64,000 bases of DNA from Liopterus haemorrhoidalis (taxonomy: Eukaryota; Arthropoda; Insecta; Coleoptera; Dytiscidae), in NCBI GenBank assembly GCA_963971575.1, contig OZ020611.1:22179279-22243278 (forward strand), read 5' to 3'. The translations under genes were made by a program, and so were the position numbers. Below the pieces are notes generated by a model, which searched no databases, was not told the origin of the DNA, and saw nothing but the letters and a program-made list of their open reading frames with translations. This document shows positions 11,901 to 24,800 of this stretch, one piece after another; the first letter of the stretch is position 1; every line of letters starts with the position of its first letter.

Positions 11901-12396
11901 CCACAAAATTAGTTTCAAATTATATTTTGGCTTAAATCTGAGTCAAAAATTTTGTTATCAAAACTTCAATATATTGAATTATGTTGGAAAATTGGTTTTC
12001 TTATACATTTTTAGCACTTTTGAGTTACGGTATAAAATATTGACATTTGCGGCAAAAAAAAAAAAAAAAAACAGACTGTCCACAAAAAGGCTCGGAACCT
12101 TTTGAATAGGAGAAATCATTCCTCTCTGTTTAATATAGTATTTAATAAGATATATTTTGGGGAGTAATGAATAGACCTACCAATAGACGAAGCCCACTTA
12201 TTATTTACTTAACATTAAAAATATATGGAAAGGACTGCTCCTTTCCATATATTCAGTTAAGAATAAAGAAACGATTATATTGTGTTTTACTGAAATTGAA
12301 ATATCTCACTTATCATTTACGTAACAGCCAAAATATACATTACAAAAAACATACGAAGTGCGGGTATTCCAGCTAGTTGTTAAAATAAATGTTAAA

Positions 12397-12525
12397 ATGG
12401 CACCAAACATACATAAAAGAACTCAAAAAACGACAAGGCAGCAATATTTATTATATTTGGAGGAGTTGGAAGGAAACGAAGCGCTTTGCACAAATAAAAA
12501 AAAAAGAGTATTAAAGAATTTGTGA
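12397..12525 (+). pseudogene. Possible MADF/Myb-like DNA-binding domain fragment
   Basis: ATG opens MAPNIHKRTQKTTRQQYLLY then LEELEGNEAL, resembling the start of the Myb/SANT-like or MADF domains carried by many insect transposon-associated proteins. It runs into poly-lysine from an A tract and stops after 42 residues. Assignment is by resemblance only. Confidence 0.25.
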
Positions 12526-12660
12526 AACTTAACCTAATGTTTTTATTTTTATATTTCTATTTAAAATGTTTCACCTAGAGATAACGGAAAACTCTGTTCA
12601 ATCTAAAAAAAAAAAAAAGAATTCTTCAAGTATTTTATTATTATTATTATTATTAATTAT

Positions 12661-12929
12661 GGTGACCATTTTCTTAAGAAGTCAATGCGGGACGGAGCAA
12701 AAAAAAAGGTCCTCATCTCCCAAATCCAAGTGAAGAGCAAAAAAAAAAAGATCCTCACCTCCCAAATCCAAGTGAAGAGCAAAAAAAAGGTCCTCATCTC
12801 CCAAAATCCAAGTGAAGAGCAAAAAAAAGGTCTTCACCTCCCAAATCCAAGTGAAGAGCAAAAAAAAGGTCCTCACCTCCCAAATCCAAATGCGGGACAA
12901 AATGTTAAAATGCGGGACGAATGGTCACC
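12661..12929. mobile_element. MITE-like element filled with a 40-bp tandem repeat
   Basis: Short inverted ends GGTGACCATT (12661-12670) and AATGGTCACC (12920-12929), with TGCGGGAC repeated near both. Between them about 4.5 units of roughly 40 bp (TCCAAGTGAAGAGC, A-run, GGTCCTCACCTCC), with TGAAGAGC at 12731, 12773, 12813 and 12852. Related units appear at 22120-22250 and 60835-60960. The element sits in a (TTA)n tract that is the tail of the adjacent LINE. Confidence 0.65.
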
Positions 12930-13468
12930 CTATTATTAATAAGTATACTGAACAAAGCCGAAGGATTGTGTGTTAATACAGATTGATACAAAAAAATTAT
13001 AGAACATACAAAATATAAAAATAAGATCATATAAGTACATAGCAAAAAGACTAACAGCAACAAATGACACAAAAAGTTAACTTATATGGTATAAATTAAT
13101 GAACTCATCCAGTTGGCTCTTGAAAGTGTTGATACTTGGAGCTTGGACAACTTCTGCAGGCAGACAATTCCAAGATACAAATACTCGGTTGGTCAGAAAA
13201 TTAGCACGCACATTCTTTTCGTATTTTTCATGGTTTAGTTTGTACCTGTGGCCACGAAGTCATGCATCAGTATTCAAATTCATTAACGAAGTCATATCGC
13301 AGTTGAAGCAGTTGGTAAACATGCGGTAAATAATTATTAAGTCACCACGGGTGCGACGAGCTTCAAGAGACGGTAGTCCTAATTTGCGGAGTCTTGCTTC
13401 GTATGATAGGGAACGAAGTGTGAATGGGATTTTAGTGAAACGTCTCTGCACACTCTCCACTAGTCTTA

Positions 13469-14030
13469 TGGCGCGTCTACATTGAGGCAACATGGTAGCA
13501 TACGACAAGTCTGACGAGACCGTCAGGCCATGTCGCATTGACAAGCTAGTGTCTACACCACCACTGGGAGCGTGCTACTGTTTATTGTTGCGAGATCTGT
13601 CAGTTTACTGAATAACTACTATTTATAACTATATACTATTATAATATACTATTTTATAACAAATTTTAATTCCATAACAAAAACATTATCTTACTTAATT
13701 ATGTTTATCATTATTTCTCATACTCTATTTTATCAAAACTTATAATTACTCACTTACCTTAAATAAATTTAAGTTGGTAAATAATTTTTGTTGATACAGC
13801 AACGCTTACAACACTAGTTAATTTAAAAAACAAATACTTCTATAATAACAACTATCAAATATCAAAATGGCGAACATGTGGCTTTCAGAAGTGGTAGCGT
13901 GTCGCACGAAAACTCTTTGATGTTTACCGCCGAGTAACGGGAACGAGCAACATCAGACCGCTGCACATTGGTAGCATGCGACATGTCGAACGGTCGCACG
14001 CCACCATGTTGCTTCGATGTAGACGCGCCA
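13469..14030. mobile_element. PIF/Harbinger-type MITE with TTA TSD (562 bp)
   Basis: The ends TGGCGCGTCTACAT face each other; the TIR match continues with mismatches for about 38 bp. TTA is duplicated at 13466-13468 and 14031-14033. The insertion lies in the LINE between KDI and RLVESV; excision restores the frame. Confidence 0.9.
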
Positions 14031-14094
14031 TTATATCCTTGAGCAGGTTGGGTGACCATACTGACGCACTAAATTCGAGTAGTGGTCGCACGTA

Positions 14095-14303
14095 CAGAGT
14101 GATTATTTAATGGCGAGATGACGTCACTGGAAGTTTTAATAATTTGCCGTTTCATACACATCGTAGCAGGCGATTATGCGCGTATGCGCATAATCTTTTT
14201 TTCTTCATAATCATAGTTATTATAGTCATAGTATTCACCAGTATTTCTGCTAGAAGGCACGTAAAATTCGGTGACGTCGTCTCGCCATTAAATAATCACT
14301 CTG
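14095..14303. mobile_element. Tc1/mariner-type MITE with 33-bp TIR and TA TSD (209 bp)
   Basis: TIRs start CAGAGTGATTATTTAATGGC and include TGACGTCAC; TA flanks at 14093-14094 and 14304-14305. It interrupts the same LINE between FTMY and VRPLL; excision restores the frame. Confidence 0.9.
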
Positions 14304-14359
14304 TACATGGTAAAAAGTTTAACAAGACGGTCTTTGAGATTTGACGGTCTTGTGAAATT

Positions 14360-16370
14360 TGCGCCCGAACGACTGAGCACAAGCAACAGCCCTGAATACT
14401 GAATACTGCTGTAAAATAAAAGATGTCGATGGAGGATGTATTGTTTTTGCTTTATAAAATAATAACAATAATTTAAATTACTATAATAATTATTTATTAT
14501 AATTAAATAAATCACACTACAATAAATTAATATAATTTGTACATTTGAATCGTTTCAACGTTTTCTTTACACAAGTGCGGTATATGGTCTAGCATTCGAT
14601 TTATCTGACACCACATCCCCTAAATCCCAAAAATTTACATGAAAATTTACACATCACACTTCCTAAAATACAGTCCTAATTGCACACAAATATATAGGAA
14701 CAACATAACCTAACATCTTTCTAACTTGCAATTTATAGGTTAGAGAACGATATCTCGAAAATACTAAGATATGAGATCAAAAAGACTTGAATATTTAAAC
14801 AAACTAATGGTTTTTTAAGAATATTTACAATTATTTACATGTTTTAGTACGATTTTTAACGATTATACAAGTTTATTTTGAACAAATGTTTTAAATATTG
14901 TCTAATTCCGAGGCAAGGCCGTATTACATCTTTCACAACGGCAAATTCGCCACTGTCGCAGCCGTCTCTATCGTGGTGCAAAAATAAACGGATGAGATGC
15001 ACAGGGTTATTCTATATCCAAGCTGTTAACGTTAACAGACTGTTAAGCTGGGTCCACATAAGCGAATTGATCTTGTAATGTATTGCGCCTCCACTCTAAA
15101 AAAAGTAGTGTTAAAGGAACTTTACACAAGGGATGCTACACTAACAAATGAAATTTTAGTGTACCATGGAAGTCTCTCGCTTTTCATATTAATTATTAAA
15201 ACTTCTTTTTTGGTTCAATTAAATGTAGTTTACGTTCATCTTAACTTCATCACAGAGTATCATAAATTACGTCACCAATGCGAGAAAACAGCTGATCACA
15301 TTGATGTACATTAGGGTTTCAAACAATTTGTGGAAACCAAACACACAAAATCATGTATTTATAATACATTTTTACTCATTTTAGTACACGGTATACCTTG
15401 AAACGTACGTGAAATAAATAATAATAACGGAAATAAACAAACAACATCGCACAATACGCGTAGTTAAACCCAAATCAAAGTGACGCCACTGAAATGTGTT
15501 AAGCTAGCTGTTGGTAATGTAATGGACGAAATTTGGTTTCTGCGCAAGGGACTGGTAATATTCGCCTGTGATGAAGTTATCTTGAACGTACTCTACAGCA
15601 AGCTTGTCCAACCCGCGGCCCAACGAAAAATCGTAAGCTTACAAACTTTATAAAACTGCGACAAGAGGATCTACAAGAGGATATATTAGATAATCGGTTC
15701 CTTCTTTAAATCTGTTCCATTTAGTTTTAAATTCCAAATTCACCAGATGTTATGTATTAAAAGATAATACATATTTTGACCGAATTAAAGTTGACAAGTC
15801 TTGTTCAGAATAACTCTAATTAGCACCGGATTTAATACAGAGAGATATTTAAAAATTTTAAATTTGAACAGTCTGACAACCTTATTGCTGTAGAAAAATA
15901 TTTGTGTCAAAATATAAATAACGTTTTTTTTTACATAATTAACATCCATATGTTGTGCAATATCACGTAATATGGGCCTAACATAGTATGCACCTAAGGG
16001 CCTTAAAGATGTAATTACGACCCTGCCATGAAATTTTCTGAGCTTTGAGTGAAAATCAATAATAATAAAAACAAAATAATTTTAAAACTGACAAATATTT
16101 TCATTATCAAAATAATCAAAGTATATCTGAAAGAGAAGTAATTGAAAATACTTTCAATTATTTCCCTCTTGCACATACAATCTATTCACGATATTTCCTT
16201 ATATAAGTAGGCGACGATATTTTTTGTAAGGTGGTTATCAAAAAAATTATATCAACTAAATATATTACCAGCGTTGCCGAATTATAAAATATCGCATTAA
16301 AGATATTTTAAAATTAATATTATTAGAATTATTTAATTTTTTATGAATTTTATTTTCACATGTCAAGTTA
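14360..16370. other. No gene supported
   Basis: AT-rich. At about 15598-15630 the words GCTTGTCCAACCCGCGGCCC resemble one end of a hAT-type element, without a partner end that I could find. The remainder holds nothing recognised. Confidence 0.4.
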
Positions 16371-16372
16371 TA

Positions 16373-16547
16373 GGCTATTCCAAATGTTTAAGCGGAACTA
16401 AATGGAATTTTAATTTTCTTAAGTTGTCACTAGCTCATTTTTAACTATTGAAGGGTTTTTGCTAAACAAAATGATCAAAAAGTTCATGCAATCGTTAAAG
16501 TTACTGTATTTGAAAATCTAGTTCCGCTTAAACCAAAGAAACCGACA
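16373..16547. mobile_element. Diverged copy of the Tc1-like MITE of 2235-2641
   Basis: The left end carries AAATGTTTAAGCGGAACTA and the right end TAGTTCCGCTTAAACC, matching the inner TIR of the 407-bp element. It is shorter (about 175 bp) with eroded tips. Confidence 0.65.
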
Positions 16548-17221
16548 ATATATTTCATTGCTAACAACAAAAATGGCACCATAACATGGCCTACTCAGAT
16601 AAGGAAACATCGTGTATGGATTATGACATAGATTTTTAAGCTAAATAACGCTAAGATAACAACTTGATACCCGAATTGGAGAAAATAAAGTTAAAAAGCC
16701 TTAAACTTTATCATAATTCCAAACGATACCAAATTTTCAGGAATTTATTTTATAAAAATGTTTCACGGTATATTAATTTCAAAAAAATCTCATTCTTTTC
16801 TCAATACTGCAAAATTTGATGTAAAAACATGTAAGGTGAGTTCAGATATTGACGTGCAAGTTATTTTGCTTTTGCAATATCACGTAACCATTGTCAAAGA
16901 TTTCAATTTGGCAACAACTATCATCATTATTGCTTTATATGTTCGACAATATTGAATTCTTTGCTAGTTTTTTATATATTCCGTTTTATACACCACCAGC
17001 AATGTTGTTATCGAATAGAACCCTTTGTGGTCACATGATACAACAAAAATACAGGTGTCCTAAGAGGAATCTGTGTTGTACTTCTTCATTAATTTTATAC
17101 AAAAAAAATCATATCAACATAGTTCCGATTGAAGATACAGAGTTATGGTTTATTGAAAGAAAAATGCAAAACATTAAACATTTACTGAAAAACTGCATAT
17201 TGATCACAACATTTTATCGGA

Positions 17222-18055
17222 ATGGGACTACTCGCCGCATACAATTCGCCGCACACAACTCGCCGCACACAACTCGCCGCACACATCTCGCCGCGATACT
17301 TTTCAACGGGAGTCAACTTACCGCCGAGCCAACTCGCAGCGCTCATGTGATCGCGGTGGTTATTTGTTTCTACTATTGGTATTTGTCTTTAACTAATTAC
17401 AAATCTGTTTCATTCTGGTGATCCATAAGTAATCAGTTATTTTTGTTACCTTAAAGATTTAATAATCAGAATTTTGTCATTTTCACATAAGCAATTATAA
17501 AAGGAAGTTTCAACATATTCCAGGAATTACATCAAGGATATTTACAAAATAATAGAGAATTTTTTAGTAAACAATATGTAATTTTAGATTATTTAATTTA
17601 TTATTTTTTTGTGTAGCTTTTTATAGTTATATGCTGTTCACTTTTATAATAACAAACTAAGAGGAAAATTTGGTTTCAATAGTTTGCACCTTTGAAATTG
17701 TCATGTTGGTACTAAAAAATGGTAAAAAATGTTAATTTGACATATGTCATAATAAAAAATGATATCATAATTATAACCATCAAACCTAAAGTTTGATTTA
17801 CAACGCAAGGATATTTTTTAAATGACATGTGAAGTTAGTAACACATTATACAAGTAACCAAAATAACTAGATCTGGTTTGTCCTTACAAAAGTGAACAGC
17901 ATATAGTAATAAAATATGTCGAACTTCATGGTTATTTTTTTTAAATGTGTAAATTTTAATAAAACAACATTTCAGAGTTGTCGGCGAGTTGGCTTGCGGT
18001 AAAACGGCCGTGGAGAATCGGCCGCGGCGAGATAGCGACGGCGGGTTGTCCTAGA
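17222..18055. mobile_element. Element bounded by inverted GC-rich minisatellites
   Basis: The left end has about five 14-bp units ACTCGCCGCACACA (17228-17300). The right end (about 17978-18045) carries the opposite orientation (GGCGAGTTGGCTTGCGG, GGCCGCGGCGAGAT). The interior is AT-rich and includes family A copy 4. No coding sequence is recognised. Confidence 0.5.
17629..17904 (+). mobile_element. Family A copy 4
   Basis: Ends ATATGCTGTTCACTTTT and AAAAGTGAACAGCATAT are inverted; internal AGTTTGCACCTTTGAAATTG and CCAAAATAACTAGATCTGG match copies 1-3. It is about 275 bp. Confidence 0.8.
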
Positions 18056-18319
18056 TCGACATTTTATTTATCTCCCGACAGTCCACTAGATTATTACTTT
18101 TAGGTATACATGAACTTGTCAATGCGGAATAATCAAAAAGAATTCCTTCAGAGAATTTTTAATGCTGCAGCTGAAATTCGTCTTAATTTTAGAGAATGTG
18201 GCAAACGCCCTATTGGCCGTATTTAACTGTGTTTTCAAGCCGCATGTGGTCATTTTACACAATTATAATATTTCGATATTACTTCGTCATTATTTGAATT
18301 TCTAAAATTAAAAACGTTA

Positions 18320-18325
18320 TTTATT
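18320..18325 (-). promoter_or_regulatory. vnd: Candidate vnd polyadenylation signal
   Basis: TTTATT on the plus strand is AATAAA on the gene strand, about 280 bp beyond the vnd stop. The region is AT-rich, so chance occurrence is likely and the 3' end is not established. Confidence 0.3.
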
Positions 18326-18604
18326 AAGTTTTGGATTTTTTTTTGCAATAAACTCTGTAACTTTTTCAAATCGGGCCTATATTGATATAACTTTTCTTGC
18401 TTAAAATTAATGTAGGTACGCACATTTGAAGTTTAGCAAATTTCTCCTAGGCCACTCACGAAATCGGTTTATCCATAAGAAATATATTGTAGACACTACA
18501 ATCAATCACTTTGCACATTACCCGAACGCACCCATATTAAAAAAAATCTATTTCACTAAGTCCCAAGTGTCAAATATTCACTGTCACAAGTGTAATCTCC
18601 TATG

Positions 18605-18836
18605 CTACCATAACCTTGGTTGATGTAACATTGGATGTGCGTACTGGGGCATGACTAGGTGATGACTTGGTGGGAAACCCTGGACGTCTGAAGGTTTGCT
18701 GCCGGCGGCGAGGCATGGTTTGCCGTCTCTCACTAGGACTGGCACCGCGACACGACGCGGCGAATGTAGGTTGCCAGAACCCGTTTGTTGTTGTTCGTGG
18801 ACTCCACGTTCATGTTGAGCTCTTTTTGTCTTGTAT
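18605..18836 (-). CDS. vnd: vnd terminal coding exon with NK2-specific domain
   Basis: Acceptor TTTCTTTCCAG precedes 18836. The first base completes Arg53 of the homeodomain; YKTKRAQ finishes it with the NK-2 signature Tyr54. The NK2-specific domain follows 17 residues later, then a Pro/His/Gln-rich tail ending HQPRLW and TAG at 18607-18605. A short aromatic C-terminus is usual for this family. A PIF/Harbinger-type element begins 63 bp beyond the acceptor, at 18900. Confidence 0.95.
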
Positions 18837-21800
18837 CTGGAAAGAAAGAAAAGTATATTGTAGATTTTTAAATGTGAAAACATCTAATTTTTTTATTTAG
18901 GGCCGCTTTTACAATCGTTGGATAAAGCTCGGATAACGCTATGCCCGGTATAAAGTGAAAAAATCGCTTTTACAATGCTCGGATAAAGCTCGGATAGGAT
19001 AAACATCGGAATAAACACCAGAATATCTTATCTGGCCAACGACACTTCAGATAAAGGGCAGTATAAGTTATTCCCTTGCTCTGATTGGCGAATAAGTATT
19101 TGTTACCCAGTAACGGTAAAAAAATTAATTTGACATATGATAAATGTCACATTATAACGTTTCATTTGAATTTTTATTACAGTTATATAATTGTGGATGC
19201 AGCAGCGTAGTGGTTAGCTCACTTGCTTTGAAAGTGTGGAATCATGAGATCGACCTCGTATGGGTAAAAAGATTTTAAAAAAAAACTTGGCTGTTGCGAT
19301 CTTAGGCTCAGATTCTTTACAATGAGTACCTGTATCTCTGAATTAATTTTCAGAAATATGGGGCATGTTTCACAGGCACGGTGGTCTCAGCTACTGTAAA
19401 AAGTAATCGTTAGGTCATTTCAGAGGACGCTAGTCGCGACACTAAAATCTCTAAAACCTAGACATTGCCATACGAAATAATAATAGTACGTAATATCTCG
19501 TTATCTATGTATTTGTTCAGCAGTTTTGATTTATTTTATTTATTTTTTAAAAGCGTAGCAATGAATAGCAGCAGCCGATTAACGCTAGAATATGCTCCTA
19601 GCACTTTGAGCGCTTCGAATCTAACTGGCCACTATCATCCCTTCCACACTATGTACACATAATGCCAGTTTTTGTACATGTATATATGCAGTATTGGGCT
19701 GGAGCCAGTTCGAATGAACCGGTTATTATTTATTTATAGATTTTTCAAAACGCGAACTGGTTCTTAATGTTGTTATACACTAAAAAAATAAAAAATACTC
19801 CTGTTATTAATCAATTAAATTTTCCTCTTGAAAGAACTTGTTACAATATTGGCAGTTGACAACTGTATATAATATTGGTTGAAATATGAATTATTATAAT
19901 ATGAATTCTACTAGTAGAGGGAGATCTTATAAAAATTTACACATGGGCGGAATTTGGGCTCGATTCTATTAGAGGGCGGTTTTATGAATATTTGCACACG
20001 AGAGGCTGACACTAACTCGGTAGATATAGCACAATAAAAGAATTATCTGAGTCGAATACTACGACATCTCCCAATATTTCCATAAACATGCTCAAATAAA
20101 GTCTAATCTAATCTAATCTAATCTAAATGTGTTGTTAATAATAATTTTTCTTCTACTTCTTTGGGCACTATCAGTCAAGTTGACTTTTGGCCTCACTCAC
20201 ATAAGCCCTCCATCTCGATCTATTCATTGTTAATAGTAATGTCAATTTAAAATATGACATTTCTAATGTGTCAGTTTATGTGTCAAACGATACCAACTTT
20301 ATTTTATTTACAATAAAACCATGGATAACTATCCGAGAATAAAAAATGCATTGTAAAAGCGAACGTTGGAATAAACATCGGAATAAACTTGTACCTTAGA
20401 TAGTTATACCGCTACGTATCCGAGGTTTGTAAAAGCGGCCCTTAGTGCGAAATATGCCACTACAGGTAACCCCCTTCATTGCGACCCCGGCTAGTGCGGA
20501 TTCGTTATAATGCGACCGACAATTTAAGATTTTTATGCTATCAGACACAGCGACAAAGCGTGGAATGAAGTCACCCAGTCGTGTATAAAGGGTTTTTGGA
20601 AAAGATTGTTCAGTGAAATTGCTGAAGTTCACTGCAATCATGAAAATTATGTTGAAAATATCATCGAAGATATTAGTCATATAGCCATTTCCGAAGGCAA
20701 TGAAGGTTTTGATGAAGATGATATTCAGACTTTGTTAAAATCGCACGGTGAACCTTTGACTAATGAAGAGTTGCAGGAAATGGAGTGCCATACGTCCCTA
20801 GAAAATATTCCCGTGCGAAATTTAACTGTTAAAACCATCGGGTTTTAACAGTTACCAAAAGGTCCTTTCTCTTCACAATCAATGCATGGAGTTGTTAGAA
20901 GAGACCAACGAAAATTACGCACGGGTGAGTACTGTTAAACGTGGTTGTAATGCATTACTTGACAGTTATCGACAAATTTTGCGCAATAAACGTAGAGAGG
21001 CCAAACAAGGGAATCTAGATTCCTTTTTGCAAAGTGGAACAAAATAAATAAATTATTAATTATTTAATGTATGCTTTTTTGTTATTTTTAATGTTTATTT
21101 AATAAATAAAGTGATTTTCGAGGTTTACAATGATTTTTTCAAAAATCCCTCGTTTATTGCGAAATTTCGCTTAACGCGATCATGTCCAGAACGTATCCCC
21201 CGCGTTGAACGGGGGTAACCTGTATATTAAAAATATCATCGACTCGCTTGCTCAAGTAAACCGTGGAAAGCATATTGTTTCCTCTACCGGTGGTAGGTGT
21301 GCGAGAAATGTGTTCGTTATACGTTTAGTTGTCTAGCGTAATGTGGGGCTGATTATGATACTGTTCTCTTAATTCATGCGGTCATCATGAATATATCATA
21401 TCATTTTTTTCGGTCCAGCAGTGGTCCGGAATTTACGTTTTGCCCTCCCCTACCGTCATGCATCCATAATTGGACAATAACGCAACAATATATTTAAGAC
21501 TCTACACAATCGGTATTACCTTTACTGAACGTAATACCGATCAGATACCGATGGGAGTATTTCAGCTTAGTAAAACTATAAGTGTGCTCCTTTTTGGTAA
21601 AAATCTATCTTGTAACACTATCAATATCCTCATCACTATGCCAGTGATATAACAAAAAAATGTATCATCCTGAGCTAGGTCTGAAATATTCACCCCTTAC
21701 TATCAAGTATTTAAAATAATAAATATCTGGTTTCGTTTTTTGCCGTTCACTGCACTTTATGTTTTTGATGCTCGAGAATCAAAATGTTCCAATCGACGTC

Positions 21801-24800
21801 AATAGTGATCTTCACTCTAACAATACTGCCTTTACACGATCAATATTGTTGTTATTATTCCTTGATATTGATAGTATTATTGACCGTGTAAGGTGTTTCT
21901 TGGTGCCCAGGTATATGTTTTCACAGTATAAATTGTGGCCAAACATCTGGACCTAGAGAGTTGAAATTTGGAATGTATAATATATTAGATTGACCAGACG
22001 TACTCTTTTTTAGAGTATTATACTCTTTTTTGCGTAATATCCTCTTACTTTTTATAAAATAACCCTAAATATACTCTTTTTTGCTGGTCACTTGTTTTTT
22101 TTTTTTTTTGTAGAGAAATAGGACCTTTTTTTGTTTTATTATTTCTATTTCGGAAGTGAGGACCTTTTTTTTGCTCATCACTTCTATTCTGGAAGTGCGG
22201 ACCCTTCACTAGTATTTTTTTTTTTTTTTTGCTCATCACTTGTATTTTTGGAGTGTTTTTTTTTTTTTAGTGTACTCTTTTTCTGTAAAAAAATCTTTTT
22301 TGGATCCATTTTTTTCCAAATATTGTGCCCAAAAAATGTACTCTACTCTATAACTCAGATATATTGGGAATAACCCAAAAAAATCGACATTTCATAAAAA
22401 AAAATTGCTCTGGTGATAAATTCCCATTGTTTTCCGTTTCCCAAAATTGTTCTATGAATGGTATCGTTTTTTTTTTTTTTTTTTATTTCAAGTTTTAGCC
22501 CAATCCAACTGGATAACAAGGCAAGAAACAATATTTTTGGCAAAAAACGTGTCTAAAATATATTCATAAATGTGTTCTTTGAATGGGATATCAAATGAAA
22601 GCTCTTTCAATACTTTCGATGCTTAGATTAACGGACGAAAAATCATATTTTTTTTTTATTTTTTTTATTTTTTATAATCACCTAATGCAGTTATTATAAA
22701 AAATTTGTCAGTAAATTAAAACTCTATTTTACAATGTAGTCAAAAAATAAAAATGTTACGCACGGAATTTTCGATTAGATTATTTTGATAAAAATTATGG
22801 AATTTTTTGTTAAAAAAATACCTTTTACTTCAATGTGAGTTATCAAATGAAAGGCCTTGAAGCTTAGATTAAAGAACAGGCATTAATTTTTTTACTACGC
22901 GATATTTTCGAAAAATTTACAAAAAAATCAAAGTAATGCACATACGGATCCAAAATATTAATATACCTTTTTATAAGAGAATATTTGATCAGATTTTGTT
23001 GAGACAATTTTTTGTTAATTTTTTTTTTTTTTTTATTCAGTGAGGTATTCAGTTTTTATTATCATGTTTGGTATAAAATGAAATCTTTTAATATATGAAT
23101 TATCAAACATAAATTAAGGAACTGATTTATATTTTTTTTTGATTATATTGTCTTTACAAACAAAAATGTGTCCAAGAAATTTTGTTACAAATAACTTGAC
23201 TATCTTTTAAATACAGGTGTTTAATTCGTCCTTGCAAAATATGAATTTCCTCTTTTGCAATGAATCATATCAATCTTTAATATTATGCACTTTGATTCGT
23301 CTATTGTTGCCAATTGCTAAGTGTGATCTTTCATTGATAGATAAGATTTAAATCATTAAAAACCACTGCCATTTCTTTTTTGATTTAAATTTAAACAATA
23401 AATATTTCAACTGATAGTTTTATCGAATATTTATCTAGATATTTGACAAGTAGAATTACATAAAACCTACCTATGATTTTGAAACCAGATCTTAACCTGG
23501 GTGGGTGTTAGCCTTATGATGCTCGCCAAATGTTCTCTTTCAGGTGCAGAAAGGTATCGTTGTTGTCTAAACCTCCTCTCCAGCTCATAGGTCTGAGCTT
23601 TGGAAAAAAGAACCCTTCGTTTCCTTTTCTTATGACCTTGGCTACTGGCGCTGCCGCCATGGTTTGCTTCTTCGGCTTCATCGGTGACTAGTTCATCGTC
23701 AGCATCTTCAGCGTCAGGTTGGAGGGATTTGGTGCTTTCGGTAGAACCTGGAACGCCGGGTCCGTAACTGCGTTCGGAGACCGTTGGTGACGTGCTGTCT
23801 GGACTTACTTGTTGTTGGGAAAGAGTGGATGCTGTAACAATAACGGATATTAAGATCAAAACACGCAAAAACTCATGTGTCTGTTTATCTGTCTGTACAG
23901 TAAAAATTTCAGGCACATAGCTGGACTTAGAAAGTTAAAATTCGGCAAGCATACACAGTTCTTTAACCTACATATAGAAAATGACTAAGATTTCGTGAAA
24001 ATCGCAGCACTTAAAAAATACTCGACAGACAGACATCGCATAGATGCATTTGAAATATAATGTTGGAGCCACATGTTAAGCATACTAATGTATCAGTTCT
24101 TGAAGAAATAACCCTAAGCGGCTTCTAGCTAATATCTGCACGAATGCTGAAATTTTTTGGGCATATAACCCGCTACAATAATTAAGAGAAACTTATGATA
24201 CAGGGAAACCCAGAAGGAAAGCGTCAAGATGGTAGTACACCTACTGGATAAACGGACCTTATATCCTACCTCACAGAGACGAGTCTCGTGATGCTGAAGA
24301 TCAAGTCACTAGGCGGCGTTTGGTCTGAAGAGTATTAACCGAAGATGACACATCATTATGTAATCACTACACGTCGGTCACGATGTTAGATTAAGATGGT
24401 GTTCAATAAAAAAGTAGACATCCGCTATGCATCAATATAGTCAAAATATCAATTTGTGATAAAATTGAATTGAATGAATATTCTTTCTCGGACATGGTCA
24501 ATTGAGTGACGGCCAATAAGCGAGGGTTAACTAGTCGACTGAGAATTGGGTGACAGTTAATTAGGTGACAGTTAATTAGGCGATAGTTAATAGGGCGACA
24601 GGCGATAGACATCTGAGTGATAGACATCTGACAAAAGATACTTGCGCTCTAGTAGAGGGGTCCCCAAGAGAAGAGAGAATTTCTAGAACTTATATCGACT
24701 CCCCTTTAAAAAAAATAAATATAAAATAATATATACATAAGCTCAGAGCCATATTGAAAAAAATTAAGTGGCAACCGATGTGATAAATCTAAAACTTTCA

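Larger units (their letters stand above)
13085..14350 (-). pseudogene. CR1-like LINE reverse transcriptase 3' part, carrying two MITEs
   Basis: With the two insertions removed, the minus strand reads continuously LKDRLVKLFTMYVRPLLEFS, ASVWSPNLLKDIRLVESVQR, RFTKIPFTLRSLSYEARLRK, LGLPSLEARRTRGDLIIIYR, and then the tail HRYKLNHEKYEKNVRANFLT with WNCLPAEVVQAPS. This is the C-terminal third of a CR1/Jockey-group RT. A TAG separates LNTDA from the last piece. A (TTA)n tract at about 12635-12660 marks the original 3' tail. It is 5'-truncated. Confidence 0.9.

Noticed and set aside
12682..12939. Lysine-rich and aromatic open frames on both strands
   Set aside because: They are translations of the 40-bp tandem repeat in both directions, not genes.
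15598..15630. Complete hAT element starting GCTTGTCCAACCCGCGGCCC
   Set aside because: No inverse end or 8-bp TSD was found nearby, so only a possible single end is noted.
16891..17421. 176-codon frame
   Set aside because: It begins without context, is AT-driven and ends inside the CTCGCCGC minisatellite (TTRRTH repeats).
23832..23916. Upstream extension of the homeodomain exon frame ([16 protein letters not shown]...)
   Set aside because: It lies beyond a clear acceptor (TTGTTACAG before 23831), runs into a family B repeat fragment, and the phase fits exon 2 only with the splice.
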